From JANQSP01 sp965237565 (GTDB taxonomy: Bacteria > Bdellovibrionota > Bdellovibrionia > Bdellovibrionales > UBA1609), in contig OZ250145.1 in the NCBI GenBank assembly GCA_965237565.1, positions 1 to 64,000 on the forward strand: a DNA stretch of 64,000 nucleotides, read 5' to 3'. Under the pieces are notes generated by a model. The model saw only the letters and a list, made by a program, of their open reading frames with translations. It did no database searches and had not been told where the DNA came from. Below, in pieces: positions 26,742 to 35,211 of the stretch. The position numbers were made by a program, and so were the translations under genes. Positions within the stretch are counted from its first letter, which is position 1. Every line of letters starts with the position of its first letter.

Positions 26742-27803
26742 CTACACTTTTTCAGCAAGTAAAGAATCAATCTCACGTGCAATATCAGTGGGTTGAGGAA
26801 TCGTTGCTTTCTCTAAATTGAGATGGAGACCAACGCCCGGAAGGTTTTTTCCAGCCAGAACACGAGGAGCCGAATGCAGATGATAAAAACACTCCCTAGA
26901 GGCTCGATAAGCCAAGTGTTCTGCAAAATTGGTAACCTCTGTGTCCTCATTTACAAATAAAACTTTTTTTGTCTTTATAATAGAATTTTTTATTAAAGAC
27001 CAATCATAGGGGTAAAGAGATCTCATATCTATCAACTCAACCCCCTTGCCCTTTTCTCCCATCTCTAATAAAGCCTTTTGACAAAAAATGAAAGACCTGC
27101 CGAAACTAACCACTGTTGCTAGGGACCCCTCTTGTGTGAGCTTTGCCTTACCAATGGGAACCGTGTATTTCTCCAGTTTCGGCCACTGAGGCTTCCATTT
27201 ACTGCGACTTTTTTTATCGACAGGAGTATCAATCATTTTTTTTAATTGGTTTTCATTTTCTGGCTCACCGGGAATTTTTTCTGCACTTTTTACTCGTAAT
27301 AAAGCCTTGGGTTTTAAATACAAAACTGGATTTTTATCTTCAATTGCTGACAACATCAAACCATAAGCCGACAAAGAATCTGAGGGCATAACAATTTTCC
27401 AACCAGAAAGACGACTCGCCCAAGAATCGAAACTATGACTATGATAAATGGCCCCATGAATTCCGGGACCCGAAGGAGTCATCAACACCAAGGGGACTGA
27501 AAACTTTCCGTTGGAAGACCAGAGTTGATTGCCTGCTAATTTTAAAAGATCGAAAATATTAAAAATATAGTCGGCAAATTGTATCTCCGCTACACAACGT
27601 TCCCCTGCCAAAGCAATGCCAATGGCCGTACCCATGATTCCCCTCTCGTCCAGAGGAGTGTTCCAAGCTGTTTGCAGACCTTGTGTGACAGTGAAAATAC
27701 CTCCCAAAGGAGGTCCCACATCTTGACCAAAAATGTCTTTCACTCCTAGATATTTTTCACCGTAATGTAGAGCCATGCGAATGGCCTGAGCCATGTTAGC
27801 CAT
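26742..27803 (-). CDS. 2-oxoacid dehydrogenase E1 component, beta subunit
   Basis: 353 residues. With the alpha subunit it forms the thiamine-diphosphate-dependent E1 that decarboxylates a 2-oxoacid and passes the acyl group to lipoyl-E2. Typical beta-subunit sequences are present: DIFGQDVGPPLGGIFTVTQG, NTPLDERGIMGTAIGIALAG and AEIQFADYIFN, followed by HSHSFDSW. The C-terminal transketolase domain contains GVELIDMRSLYPYDW and VNEDTEVTNFAEHLA. Substrate (pyruvate or branched-chain 2-oxoacid) cannot be fixed; I lean to the branched-chain type. The ATG overlaps the end of the alpha gene by one base. No E2 or E3 gene follows. Confidence 0.88.
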   Translation of the reverse strand: MANMAQAIRMALHYGEKYLGVKDIFGQDVGPPLGGIFTVTQGLQTAWNTPLDERGIMGTAIGIALAGERCVAEIQFADYIFNIFDLLKLAGNQLWSSNGKFSVPLVLMTPSGPGIHGAIYHSHSFDSWASRLSGWKIVMPSDSLSAYGLMLSAIEDKNPVLYLKPKALLRVKSAEKIPGEPENENQLKKMIDTPVDKKSRSKWKPQWPKLEKYTVPIGKAKLTQEGSLATVVSFGRSFIFCQKALLEMGEKGKGVELIDMRSLYPYDWSLIKNSIIKTKKVLFVNEDTEVTNFAEHLAYRASRECFYHLHSAPRVLAGKNLPGVGLHLNLEKATIPQPTDIAREIDSLLAEKV

Positions 27804-28825
27804 TAAAATTTTCTCCAGTCCGCATTTTCATTGTCACTATACACATGCTCCCAGATAGAATCTGAAAGCGGATCTCTTTCTCTATTCACCTCTTGTTGAA
27901 CTTTCTTGGCAGATTCCTTCAATGAGTGCCAAATTTCTTTTTGTTTTTTCTCGGTCAATAATTTGAGATTTTTTAAGCGGTCTTCGAACAAAGCAATGGG
28001 ACAAATTTCCCCTTTTATATAATTCGCTCCTGAGGCAGAAGAATGTCCATATAGACGAGACACATGACATTCTAACAAAAAAGGACGTCTATGTTTTCGC
28101 ACATAATCCATTGCCTCTTTTAAAACGAGGTAACTTTCAACAGGATCATTCCCGTTTACAGTAGCTGTTTCTATATTGAACGCCTTCCCTCGATCTACAA
28201 TGGAACTTTCTCCATGTTGACCTTTGTAGTGAGTAGAAATTCCCCACTGATTATTTTGAACAGTTATCAACATAGGTAGAGGTCTTTTGGGTTTAGAAGC
28301 CCATATCAAACAGGTAGCAAAATCTGCTTCAGCAGTTCCCGCATCACCTCCCGTAACAACAGTGATGGCCGAAGTATCGCAACGGCTTTGCACATGAGCC
28401 GTACCCAAGGCAATACTGTATTGAGATCCAATAATTGAAGTAACGGGAGCTATGTTCCACTGGAAAGAAGAATAGTGACTTGAAAAATTCCTGCCACCTG
28501 TATATGGATCTGTTGCCTTGTTCATCGTAAGACGGATTGCTTCCTTAACTGTCATTCCCATGGCCACTAAAGTGGGAGTGGCACGATAATGCAAATGGAG
28601 CCAATCGTGTTTGAGTCCAGTACCTTTTTTTACCAACAAACCCAATGGTACGCCAAATCCTTCTTCCCCCGGACCTCCTACCCAAAAAGGAGCTTGGCCT
28701 TGCTTGTAGATCTGAATCAATCTTTCCTCTAGCACTCTTGATTGAACCATCAAGAAGTGCATTCGTAGTAGCACATCTTCTGGGATATTCGTGATTTTTC
28801 TATTTGGACTTGATTGAAATTTCAC
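27803..28825 (-). CDS. 2-oxoacid dehydrogenase E1 component, alpha subunit
   Basis: About 340 residues from a GTG at 28825, 18 bases after the stop of the protease gene, with AGGA upstream. An ATG at 28885 is open but lies inside the protease gene. The thiamine-diphosphate region reads TVVTGGDAGTAEADF and ends in LITVQNNQWGIST; the canonical GDG is GGDAG here. HLHYRATPTLVAMGM and GGRNFSSHYSS match the E1-alpha family of branched-chain 2-oxoacid or pyruvate dehydrogenases. The phosphorylation-loop region near GHSSASGANY resembles that of branched-chain enzymes. It overlaps the beta gene by one base, so the subunits are made together. Confidence 0.88.
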   Translation of the reverse strand: MKFQSSPNRKITNIPEDVLLRMHFLMVQSRVLEERLIQIYKQGQAPFWVGGPGEEGFGVPLGLLVKKGTGLKHDWLHLHYRATPTLVAMGMTVKEAIRLTMNKATDPYTGGRNFSSHYSSFQWNIAPVTSIIGSQYSIALGTAHVQSRCDTSAITVVTGGDAGTAEADFATCLIWASKPKRPLPMLITVQNNQWGISTHYKGQHGESSIVDRGKAFNIETATVNGNDPVESYLVLKEAMDYVRKHRRPFLLECHVSRLYGHSSASGANYIKGEICPIALFEDRLKNLKLLTEKKQKEIWHSLKESAKKVQQEVNRERDPLSDSIWEHVYSDNENADWRKF

Positions 28826-28842
28826 GGTTAGAAAATCAATCC

Positions 28843-31005
28843 TTATTCCTTGAAAGCTAGTTTTTTCTCTTGCCTTTGTTCCCAACTTGCTTGGTCAACA
28901 GCCACATTAATTGCTTCTTGAACGTCCGCTCTTTCTATGTATTTTTTCTTCAGTGCTTTGTCTGAGTCAGCCATTTTTTCTTCTTGTTTTTCTTCTTTTT
29001 CTGACTTGGCATCTTCCTTTTTTGCCTCATCAAAAATTTCAGCAATACTGGTCAGATAACCTTGTTTCTTCCTTCTTTGCATTTTACGAAAATCTTTTTT
29101 GATCTCTGCAAACTTTTCATCTTTTTCAATCCGTTTTAGAGATCTATTTTTGAGAAATCCAATGAGATTGTTCGTCACCGGCATCCACTTGTTGAATTTA
29201 TCAGAAATATTCACTGACTTGGATAAAAAACTAGGAATCCTTTTTCCCGGCAAAACATGATCCAAAGTCTTCTCCCCTATTTCTTCATTGGAAAGCATAC
29301 TAGGAAATGTAACATCAGAAGACACTCCGTTGAGTTGAGTGGAAAAACCATCGGGAATAAAAAATAAACCGACTGTGACACGAATGGAACCTAGTGGCTT
29401 ACCTAGAGGCTCCACAGATTGGATACTTCCTTTACCAAATGTGTGGTCTCCTCCAACAATGACAGCCCTTTTATAAGATTTCAATGTTCCCGAAACAATC
29501 TCTGAGGCACTCGCACTCACTCGACTGACCAAAACAATCAAGGGACCGGAATATTCAGTACTTTTGTCCTTGTCGTATAAGGTAAAAAAATGTTCCCCCC
29601 CAGTTGGAGTTTTGAGCAATCTTCTTACTACGTTACCGGATGAAAAAAACAAACCAGCCAGTTGAACGGCCTCAGTTAAAGAACCTCCACCATTATTGGA
29701 TAAATCCAAAACAACCGATGAAACTTTTTTCTTTTTGGCTTCGACCAAAAGTTTCCTCACATCATTTGAGACAGAACGACCGCCCTGATGACTTTCGCCA
29801 TAAAAGGAAGGGACTGTAATCAAAGCAATTTTATATTTTTTCTTGCCTCTTTTTTTATCAAAGTAAAATATAGTAGCTGCTTGATCTTTCAAGTTCACAC
29901 GATCTCTAATCAAACGAACAATAAATTTTTTCTTTTTGGTTTTTCCTTTTTTTGGACGCAAGATTTTTAAAAAAACCTTCGTGCCTTTCTTTCCTCGAAT
30001 CATACTCACTATATCGCGCAAATCCATATCAAAAATGTTCACCATCTTTTCTGCACTTTGACCGACTGCCAGAATTTTGTCCTGTGATTTCAATTTGCCT
30101 GAACGTTTGGCAGCACCTCCAGAGATCAATTTCTCAATGATCGTGTGTCCATACTTGCTTCGCAAACTTGCTCCAATTCCCACTAAAGAAAGACGCATGT
30201 TGATTTCAAAATCTTCATGGTCCTCATGAGAGAGGTATCCAGAATGAGCATCCAATGCCCTAGCGAAACTGTCTAAGTAAATTGAATACCATTTATGGGG
30301 CTTGCAAATGGTGACCTTTCCAAAGGAGTCTTTTCTTTTGAAACATTTCCTTTTTTCTTCATCAGATAGGCTCATATCCCAGCTTTTTATTCGTTTTTTC
30401 AACCGATCATAATAATTGCGAAGCAGATTTCGCTTTGCATCATCAACTTGATCCACATATTCTTCCTCATCGCTGGCAACAATGGCGTTTGCCATTTGGT
30501 ACTGAAGATATTTTTTCTGAAAATTATTCAACTCAGCAAAAGTTTTCGCTCTCTTTCTTTTCTTTGGATCTAACACCAACTTTATTTTAGGCCCCAATAC
30601 AAAAGACTTTAGATATTTTTTTGCAAAACTTACCCGCTCAGAAACTCTTTTGTAATACAAATCATAAATCTTATTAAAAACACTGCAGTCCTTTTTCTTC
30701 AGATTAGAAAAAATATTTTTTAACCATCTCTTAATAGAAGCTACATCGTGAGTAGTAAAATACATTTTTTCCATATCCAAAACTTTGATCATTTGATTTG
30801 CTACGTTTCTTTGTAGACGTTTTAATTTGGATTTAAAGTTTTTACTTCTCCTGTTAAAATTGGAGTAGTTGATGTGCAGATTGAGATACCTGTCTTGAAT
30901 ATCACTGATATAAGAACACTCTAAGCCTCTGCCGAAGACAAAGGAATGGAAAGAAAATAGCAAAAAAATAGAGAAAAAAATTGTGAATACTCTATAACTC
31001 TTCAT
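28843..31005 (-). CDS. S41-family C-terminal processing protease (Tsp/Prc-like)
   Basis: 720 residues with a signal peptide (VFTIFFSIFLLFSFHSFVFG). A long helical N-terminal region (residues 30-260) leads to a PDZ domain (GIGASLRSKYGHTIIEKLIS) and then the S41 protease domain. The catalytic Ser lies in SRVSASASEIVSG (about residues 497-501) and the Lys in HTFGKGSIQSVEPLG (about 525). LDLSNNGGGSLTEAV is the conserved core strand and loop. The C-terminus is Lys/Glu-rich. Such enzymes degrade or trim periplasmic proteins from the C-terminus, including cell-wall hydrolases and penicillin-binding proteins. It lies between topA and the E1 genes with short gaps. Confidence 0.9.
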   Translation of the reverse strand: MKSYRVFTIFFSIFLLFSFHSFVFGRGLECSYISDIQDRYLNLHINYSNFNRRSKNFKSKLKRLQRNVANQMIKVLDMEKMYFTTHDVASIKRWLKNIFSNLKKKDCSVFNKIYDLYYKRVSERVSFAKKYLKSFVLGPKIKLVLDPKKRKRAKTFAELNNFQKKYLQYQMANAIVASDEEEYVDQVDDAKRNLLRNYYDRLKKRIKSWDMSLSDEEKRKCFKRKDSFGKVTICKPHKWYSIYLDSFARALDAHSGYLSHEDHEDFEINMRLSLVGIGASLRSKYGHTIIEKLISGGAAKRSGKLKSQDKILAVGQSAEKMVNIFDMDLRDIVSMIRGKKGTKVFLKILRPKKGKTKKKKFIVRLIRDRVNLKDQAATIFYFDKKRGKKKYKIALITVPSFYGESHQGGRSVSNDVRKLLVEAKKKKVSSVVLDLSNNGGGSLTEAVQLAGLFFSSGNVVRRLLKTPTGGEHFFTLYDKDKSTEYSGPLIVLVSRVSASASEIVSGTLKSYKRAVIVGGDHTFGKGSIQSVEPLGKPLGSIRVTVGLFFIPDGFSTQLNGVSSDVTFPSMLSNEEIGEKTLDHVLPGKRIPSFLSKSVNISDKFNKWMPVTNNLIGFLKNRSLKRIEKDEKFAEIKKDFRKMQRRKKQGYLTSIAEIFDEAKKEDAKSEKEEKQEEKMADSDKALKKKYIERADVQEAINVAVDQASWEQRQEKKLAFKE

Positions 31006-31085
31006 TCCAAGCCTCTTCGTTATTTGCTCCCCCTACCTCAAGCTCTTTTATCTTATGCCCTTCATTTTATTTACTCAAGTGTGCT

Positions 31086-33788
31086 TCATGCAAAAGATCG
31101 TTTTTTGGATCTTTTGGCCCTTCTCAAAAACACAGCCTTTTTATTCGTTTTTTTGCCCTTTGTTGTTTTTTCTAATTTTTGTGAAATCAGCTCCAAAGCT
31201 GACTCCAAGTCCAAGCTATCGGGTGAAAAACCGGAGGGCAAGGAGTGATTCTTCCCGTTGCATTTGATGTAGGGACCAAATCTTCCCTTCATCAATTGAA
31301 CAGAATGCCCTGAAGAATCTTTCCCCAAATCTTTCAAAAGATGGGAAGAACGAGCTTTGGACTCTTTCAAGCGATTCAGTGCATATTTCAAATTCAGATC
31401 AAAAAAGCCCTCAGATGGAACAGAACGAAAATCACTGCCGTGTACAATATAGGGGCCAAATTTTCCTACCCCCTTTTTTACATCCTTTTTTGTTTCAGGA
31501 TGCTGACCCAGCACTTTCGGAAGCTCAAGTAATTTTAGAGCATCCGAGAGGGTAATACTCTCTTCATCAAAAAATGGAGAAATAGAAATTTTTTTATTTT
31601 TTGCATATATTTTTTTGGTTTTCGCTTTCCCTTCGCTTTTTGCTCCTTTTTTAGAACTTCCTTTTTTTGCACTTATTTTGCTCTTATTTTTAGAGGCCTG
31701 AACCTTCTCAGAATCCTCTTTGTTTTCACTTTTTCCCAACTGAACATAGGGACCATAACGACCAACAAGTAAAAACACAGACTCCTTGGTTTTGGAGTCT
31801 TTTCCCAAAAGTTTCCCACCCTTTTTTTTGTTCTCAAGCAGTTGCTCGATCATTTCTTTTTTCAATTCACTAGGATAAAGATTAGCTGGCAAGGAAGCTG
31901 ATTCTTCTTTTTTCTTCCCATTTTTTCTTGAAACATAGGGACCAAAAGGTCCTACGTTGAAGGAATATTCCTCAAAGCCCCTCAAAACTAAAGAACGAGA
32001 ATTTTTATCGTCTTTATTTTTTTCCTGCTTCTCAACCAACTTTTTTAAACCCTTTGAACCAAGATAAACAGAACGAAGATATTTGACCAAATCTTTTTTC
32101 CCGCAAGCAATGTCGTCCAAGTCTTTCTCCATCGCAGAAGTGAATTTCGTATCCACGTAGTCTGGAAAATATTGATTCAGCAGACGACTCACAACCAAAG
32201 CAGTAAAAGTGGGAGCTAAAGCATTTTTTTCTTTATTGACATAGCCTCTCTCTTGGATAGTCCCAATAATGCTGGCGTAGGTGGAGGGACGACCCACTCC
32301 CTCTTTTTCTAATTTCTGAATCAAAGAAGCCTCTGTGTAACGTGCAGGAGGCCTAGTTTGGTGTTCATTCGCCATCAATTTTAGACAAGATACTTTCTCT
32401 CCCTTTTTTAGGACCGGAAGTTTGACTTCCTCCGTCTCTTTATCTTGGTAAAGTAAATAAAATCCTGGAGATTGAATCGTCACTCCTGAACTTAAAAAAG
32501 TAGATTGTTCCACTTCCATTGTTACACGCACCTGATTTTGAATGCAGTTTTTCATTTGCGAGGCAAGAGTTTTTTTCCAAATCAGATCGTAAACACTTAA
32601 CAAAACTCCCTGAAGACCCGTTTGATTGGGCTTCACAAACTGGGTGCCTGCCGGACGAATGGCTTCGTGAGCTTCTTGGGCTCCTGCCACTTTTTTACTG
32701 TAAACCCTAGGAGTGGAAGGCAATTCTTTCGGGCCATAAAGTTGAGAAATTGTTTTGCGAGCGGATTGTAAAGCCTGATTGGACAAAAATGTGGAGTCTG
32801 TTCTCATGTAGGTAATCAACCCTCTCTCGTAAAGTTTTTGCGCTACACTCATGGTATCACGAGAAGAAAGCCTGAGCTTTCTGTTACATTCTTGTTGAAG
32901 AGTAGAAGTAATAAAAGGAGGAGATGGCTTTCGGGAAATTTCTTTTTTCTCTGTTTCTTTTACTTGAAAATCTTTTCCAGTTAAATTTTTGACTAATTGA
33001 GAGGCTTCTTTCTCATTCAAAATCAAAATGTCTTTAGTCGTTTTTTTTAGTTCCCCAGTTGTGCTGTTAAAATGGGAACTATTGACAAGTTGTTTCCCTT
33101 TATGAGCAACAAGACGACTTTTAAAAACAAGGGAAGAACCTTTTTTGTTTTCAGCCTCTACATCCCAGTAAAAGCTTTGCTTGAAATTCAGACGCTCTAT
33201 CTCTCTTTGACTCACTAGGGACACGGCTACGGATTGCACACGGCCAGCCGACAAACCACGAGCTACTTTTTTCCATAAAAATGGGGAAATGCTATAGCCC
33301 ACCAAACGATCCAAAATACGTCTAGCCTCTTGGGCTTGAACCAAATTGTTATCCACTTTTCGAAAATTTTTTAGTGCCTCCTGAATGGCCGGCTTCGTAA
33401 TTTCGTGAAAAACCATTCTCTTGACGGGAATGTTGGGATTCAAAATTTCCTTTAGATGCCAAGAGATGCTCTCCCCTTCCCGATCTTCATCCGTTGCCAA
33501 AATCAGTTCTCCAACCGATTTCATCTTGCTCTTCAACATCCTTACTATTTCTTTTTTGTTTGCAGGAACGCAGTAAAAAGGACTGAAATCATTATCCACG
33601 TCTACGCCAAACTTGGCCCAAGATTTTTTTTTCAATTCTTCGGGCAATTCCTTAGAAGAACTTGGCAAGTCTCGAATGTGTCCCATACAGGATTCCACCA
33701 CATATTCAGGACCCAAAAAACGACTGATTGTTTTGGCCTTCATAGGAGATTCAACAATAACCAATTTTTTCTTCTTTGTTTGACTCAT
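31086..33788 (-). CDS. topA: DNA topoisomerase I
   Basis: 900 residues. It relaxes negative supercoils by single-strand passage. The Toprim domain begins VIVESPMKAKTISRFLG and has ATDEDREGE for metal binding. The catalytic Tyr is in GLITYMRTDSTF. EGVGRPSTYASIIGTIQERG marks the core. In place of zinc fingers the C-terminus has four copies of a GxFGPYV-type repeat (VGPFGPYVSRKNG, GRYGPYVQLG, GKFGPYIVHG, GRFGPYIKCNG). A Lys/Ser-rich linker separates the second and third, and a very basic tail ends the protein. This topoisomerase tail type is common outside enterobacteria. It starts 41 bases after infA ends, so the two probably share a transcript. Confidence 0.95.
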   Translation of the reverse strand: MSQTKKKKLVIVESPMKAKTISRFLGPEYVVESCMGHIRDLPSSSKELPEELKKKSWAKFGVDVDNDFSPFYCVPANKKEIVRMLKSKMKSVGELILATDEDREGESISWHLKEILNPNIPVKRMVFHEITKPAIQEALKNFRKVDNNLVQAQEARRILDRLVGYSISPFLWKKVARGLSAGRVQSVAVSLVSQREIERLNFKQSFYWDVEAENKKGSSLVFKSRLVAHKGKQLVNSSHFNSTTGELKKTTKDILILNEKEASQLVKNLTGKDFQVKETEKKEISRKPSPPFITSTLQQECNRKLRLSSRDTMSVAQKLYERGLITYMRTDSTFLSNQALQSARKTISQLYGPKELPSTPRVYSKKVAGAQEAHEAIRPAGTQFVKPNQTGLQGVLLSVYDLIWKKTLASQMKNCIQNQVRVTMEVEQSTFLSSGVTIQSPGFYLLYQDKETEEVKLPVLKKGEKVSCLKLMANEHQTRPPARYTEASLIQKLEKEGVGRPSTYASIIGTIQERGYVNKEKNALAPTFTALVVSRLLNQYFPDYVDTKFTSAMEKDLDDIACGKKDLVKYLRSVYLGSKGLKKLVEKQEKNKDDKNSRSLVLRGFEEYSFNVGPFGPYVSRKNGKKKEESASLPANLYPSELKKEMIEQLLENKKKGGKLLGKDSKTKESVFLLVGRYGPYVQLGKSENKEDSEKVQASKNKSKISAKKGSSKKGAKSEGKAKTKKIYAKNKKISISPFFDEESITLSDALKLLELPKVLGQHPETKKDVKKGVGKFGPYIVHGSDFRSVPSEGFFDLNLKYALNRLKESKARSSHLLKDLGKDSSGHSVQLMKGRFGPYIKCNGKNHSLPSGFSPDSLDLESALELISQKLEKTTKGKKTNKKAVFLRRAKRSKKRSFA

Positions 33789-33829
33789 AAGCGATTTCTT
33801 CTTTGAGGGTTCCTAGCCTGTTTATCTTT

Positions 33830-34051
33830 CTAGCGATATCTGTAGATGATCAAGCCAGATGTAAGGTCATGCGGAGAAAAACCAACCATTACTCGATCTC
33901 CGTTCACCACCTGAATATTATAACGGTGCATTTTGCCACAAAGTCTAGCCGAAACTTCAATTTTTTTATTGTCTAGCTCCACTTTGTACAGACCATTGGA
34001 GCAAACTTTAACAATACAACCTTCGAGTTGAATCAAATCAGATTTAGACAT
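33830..34051 (-). CDS. infA: Translation initiation factor IF-1
   Basis: 73 residues, the standard length. The S1-type OB fold is plain: IQLEGCIVKVCSNGLYKVEL, then VSARLCGKMHRYNIQVVNGD and VMVGFSPHDLTSGLIIYRYR. IF-1 binds the ribosomal A site during initiation. Its place next to topA rather than in a ribosomal protein operon is a little unusual. The unknown gene upstream ends 39 bases away on the same strand. Confidence 0.96.
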   Translation of the reverse strand: MSKSDLIQLEGCIVKVCSNGLYKVELDNKKIEVSARLCGKMHRYNIQVVNGDRVMVGFSPHDLTSGLIIYRYR

Positions 34052-34090
34052 GGTGAGAATGCCTTCCGCTTTCTTGAGTAAGGAGCTCGT

Positions 34091-34423
34091 TCATTTTGTC
34101 TTGTTGGCCTTATTGTTGGCCATTTGCTGGCGAGAAGCTTGATTGGAGATCAGGAGCCTAACCTTGTCCTTAAAGATGACTTCTAGGCGATCGTTTGCAC
34201 GATTCATGATCCAACCCCAGCCGAAAGAGGGATGCTCAATTGGAGTTTTTGGTTCAAACTTTTTGGCAATATCAAAAACCGATGGCTTGATGCCTTTTGA
34301 TTTTTTAAAAAAAAGTTCCCATTTTTGTTCATTTTCACTGCTCAGCTTGGCTTCTTTCTTTTTGAGTGCCTCTGCCTTTCTTCTCGCCTTTCTAACTTCT
34401 GGAGACTCCTTTGGAACTTTCAT
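34091..34423 (-). CDS. Basic protein, probably the C-terminal part of a split gene
   Basis: 110 residues. The N-terminal third is a Lys/Arg/Glu helix (SPEVRKARRKAEALKKKEAK). The rest has a compact SH3/KOW-like look, HPSFGWGWIMNRANDRLEVI followed by FKDKVRLLIS, a pattern seen in small domains where a Gly-Trp-Gly turn precedes a charged strand. The ATG overlaps the TGA of the upstream repeat gene (ATGA). If one missing base at about 34503/34504 is restored, the repeat gene reads straight into this one, so the two were probably one protein of about 295 residues. No function assigned. Confidence 0.6.
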   Translation of the reverse strand: MKVPKESPEVRKARRKAEALKKKEAKLSSENEQKWELFFKKSKGIKPSVFDIAKKFEPKTPIEHPSFGWGWIMNRANDRLEVIFKDKVRLLISNQASRQQMANNKANKTK

Positions 34424-34977
34424 TTTTTGACTAGATGGAGCGGAGGAAGTCGGACTCCTGCTAGTAAGCTTTTTCTTAAGAGATCTCGGACTCCTGCCAG
34501 TAACTTTTTCTTAAGAGATCTCGGACTCCTGCCAGTAAGCTTTTTCTTAAGAGAAATCGGACTCTTGCCAGTAAGCTTTTTCTTAAGAGAAATCGGACTC
34601 CTGCCAGTAAGCTTTTTCTTAAGAGATCTCGGACTCCTGCCAGTAAGCTTTTTCTTAAGAGATCTCGGACTCCTGCCAGTAAGCTTTTTCTTAAGAGAAA
34701 TCGGACTCCTGCCAGTAAGCTTTTTCTTAAGAGATCTCGGACTCCTGCCAGTAAGCTTTTTCTTAAGAGAAATCGGACTCTTGCCAGTAAGCTTTTTCTT
34801 AAGAGATCTCGGACTCCTGCCAGTAAGCTTGGTCTTTTTTGCGGGCTTCACGGATCTCTTCCCTCCGCCTTTTTGAACAGAGGAAATGGAGGAAGCCTGC
34901 TTCTTGGAAGAAGCTGGACTTTTTTTCGAAGCCTTGGCTTTTTTGCTACTTTGAACTTTCTTTTTTTTCTTCACCAT
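34420..34977 (-). CDS. Highly basic histone-like tandem-repeat protein, frameshifted
   Basis: 185 residues. A Lys/Ser-rich start (MVKKKKKVQSSKKAKASKK) is followed by nine copies of a 12-residue unit, LTGRSPRSLKKK or LTGKSPISLKKK. Ser-Pro-Arg and Lys runs are typical of H1-like nucleic-acid-binding tails, so DNA or RNA binding is a reasonable inference. In the tenth DNA unit one base is missing (AAAAAG-TTACTGG on the coding strand where the others have AAAAAGCTTACTGG). The frame changes and the last 25 or so residues (LLAGVRDLLRKSLLAGVRL) are out-of-frame readings of the same repeat. Copy-number change and slippage within the identical repeats would explain this. Confidence 0.7.
   Translation of the reverse strand: MVKKKKKVQSSKKAKASKKSPASSKKQASSISSVQKGGGKRSVKPAKKTKLTGRSPRSLKKKLTGKSPISLKKKLTGRSPRSLKKKLTGRSPISLKKKLTGRSPRSLKKKLTGRSPRSLKKKLTGRSPISLKKKLTGKSPISLKKKLTGRSPRSLKKKLLAGVRDLLRKSLLAGVRLPPLHLVKK
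34451..34830. repeat. Eleven 36-bp tandem repeats coding for 12-residue units
   Basis: Near-identical 36-bp units follow each other without spacers. They differ mainly at two places (AGATCT or AGAAAT, CTCCTG or CTCTTG), so several variants alternate. The unit at about 34487-34521 is 35 bp. The array is coding on the minus strand and is not a CRISPR array despite the 36-bp unit. Confidence 0.95.
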
Positions 34978-35071
34978 TTATGATCCTCTTTTTTCCTTAC
35001 AACAGTAATTTCCCTTATACAAAATAAATAAAACGGCAAAATCCGGTCTTGTCTAAATTTTCTTCTCCGTT

Positions 35072-35099
35072 TTGCTATATTAGCTTGATGCGTTATAAT
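35072..35099 (+). promoter_or_regulatory. Likely sigma-70 promoter for the glutamate-synthase-like gene
   Basis: TTGCTA (35072-35077) is followed after 16 bases by a perfect TATAAT (35094-35099), about 110 bases before the gene at 35212. It lies in the 234-base gap between divergent genes. A minus-strand promoter for the repeat gene should also be here, but I cannot point to one. Confidence 0.4.
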
Positions 35100-35211
35100 G
35101 TTCAACAGGAGAAAAAATTAGTTCGCAGACATAGCTCATAGTTTTTGTGAGTGAAGATTCTTGTGTATAACCAAGATTTTTTCGTTATTGTACGTCTTGA
35201 GTAGGTGAACG

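Noticed and set aside
34451..34830. 36-bp repeats resembling a CRISPR array
   Set aside because: The units are directly adjacent with no spacers and are coding in frame on the minus strand.
34325..34876. Long plus-strand ORF across the repeat array
   Set aside because: It is the antisense reading of a 36-bp coding repeat; periodic repeats without stops open several frames at once.
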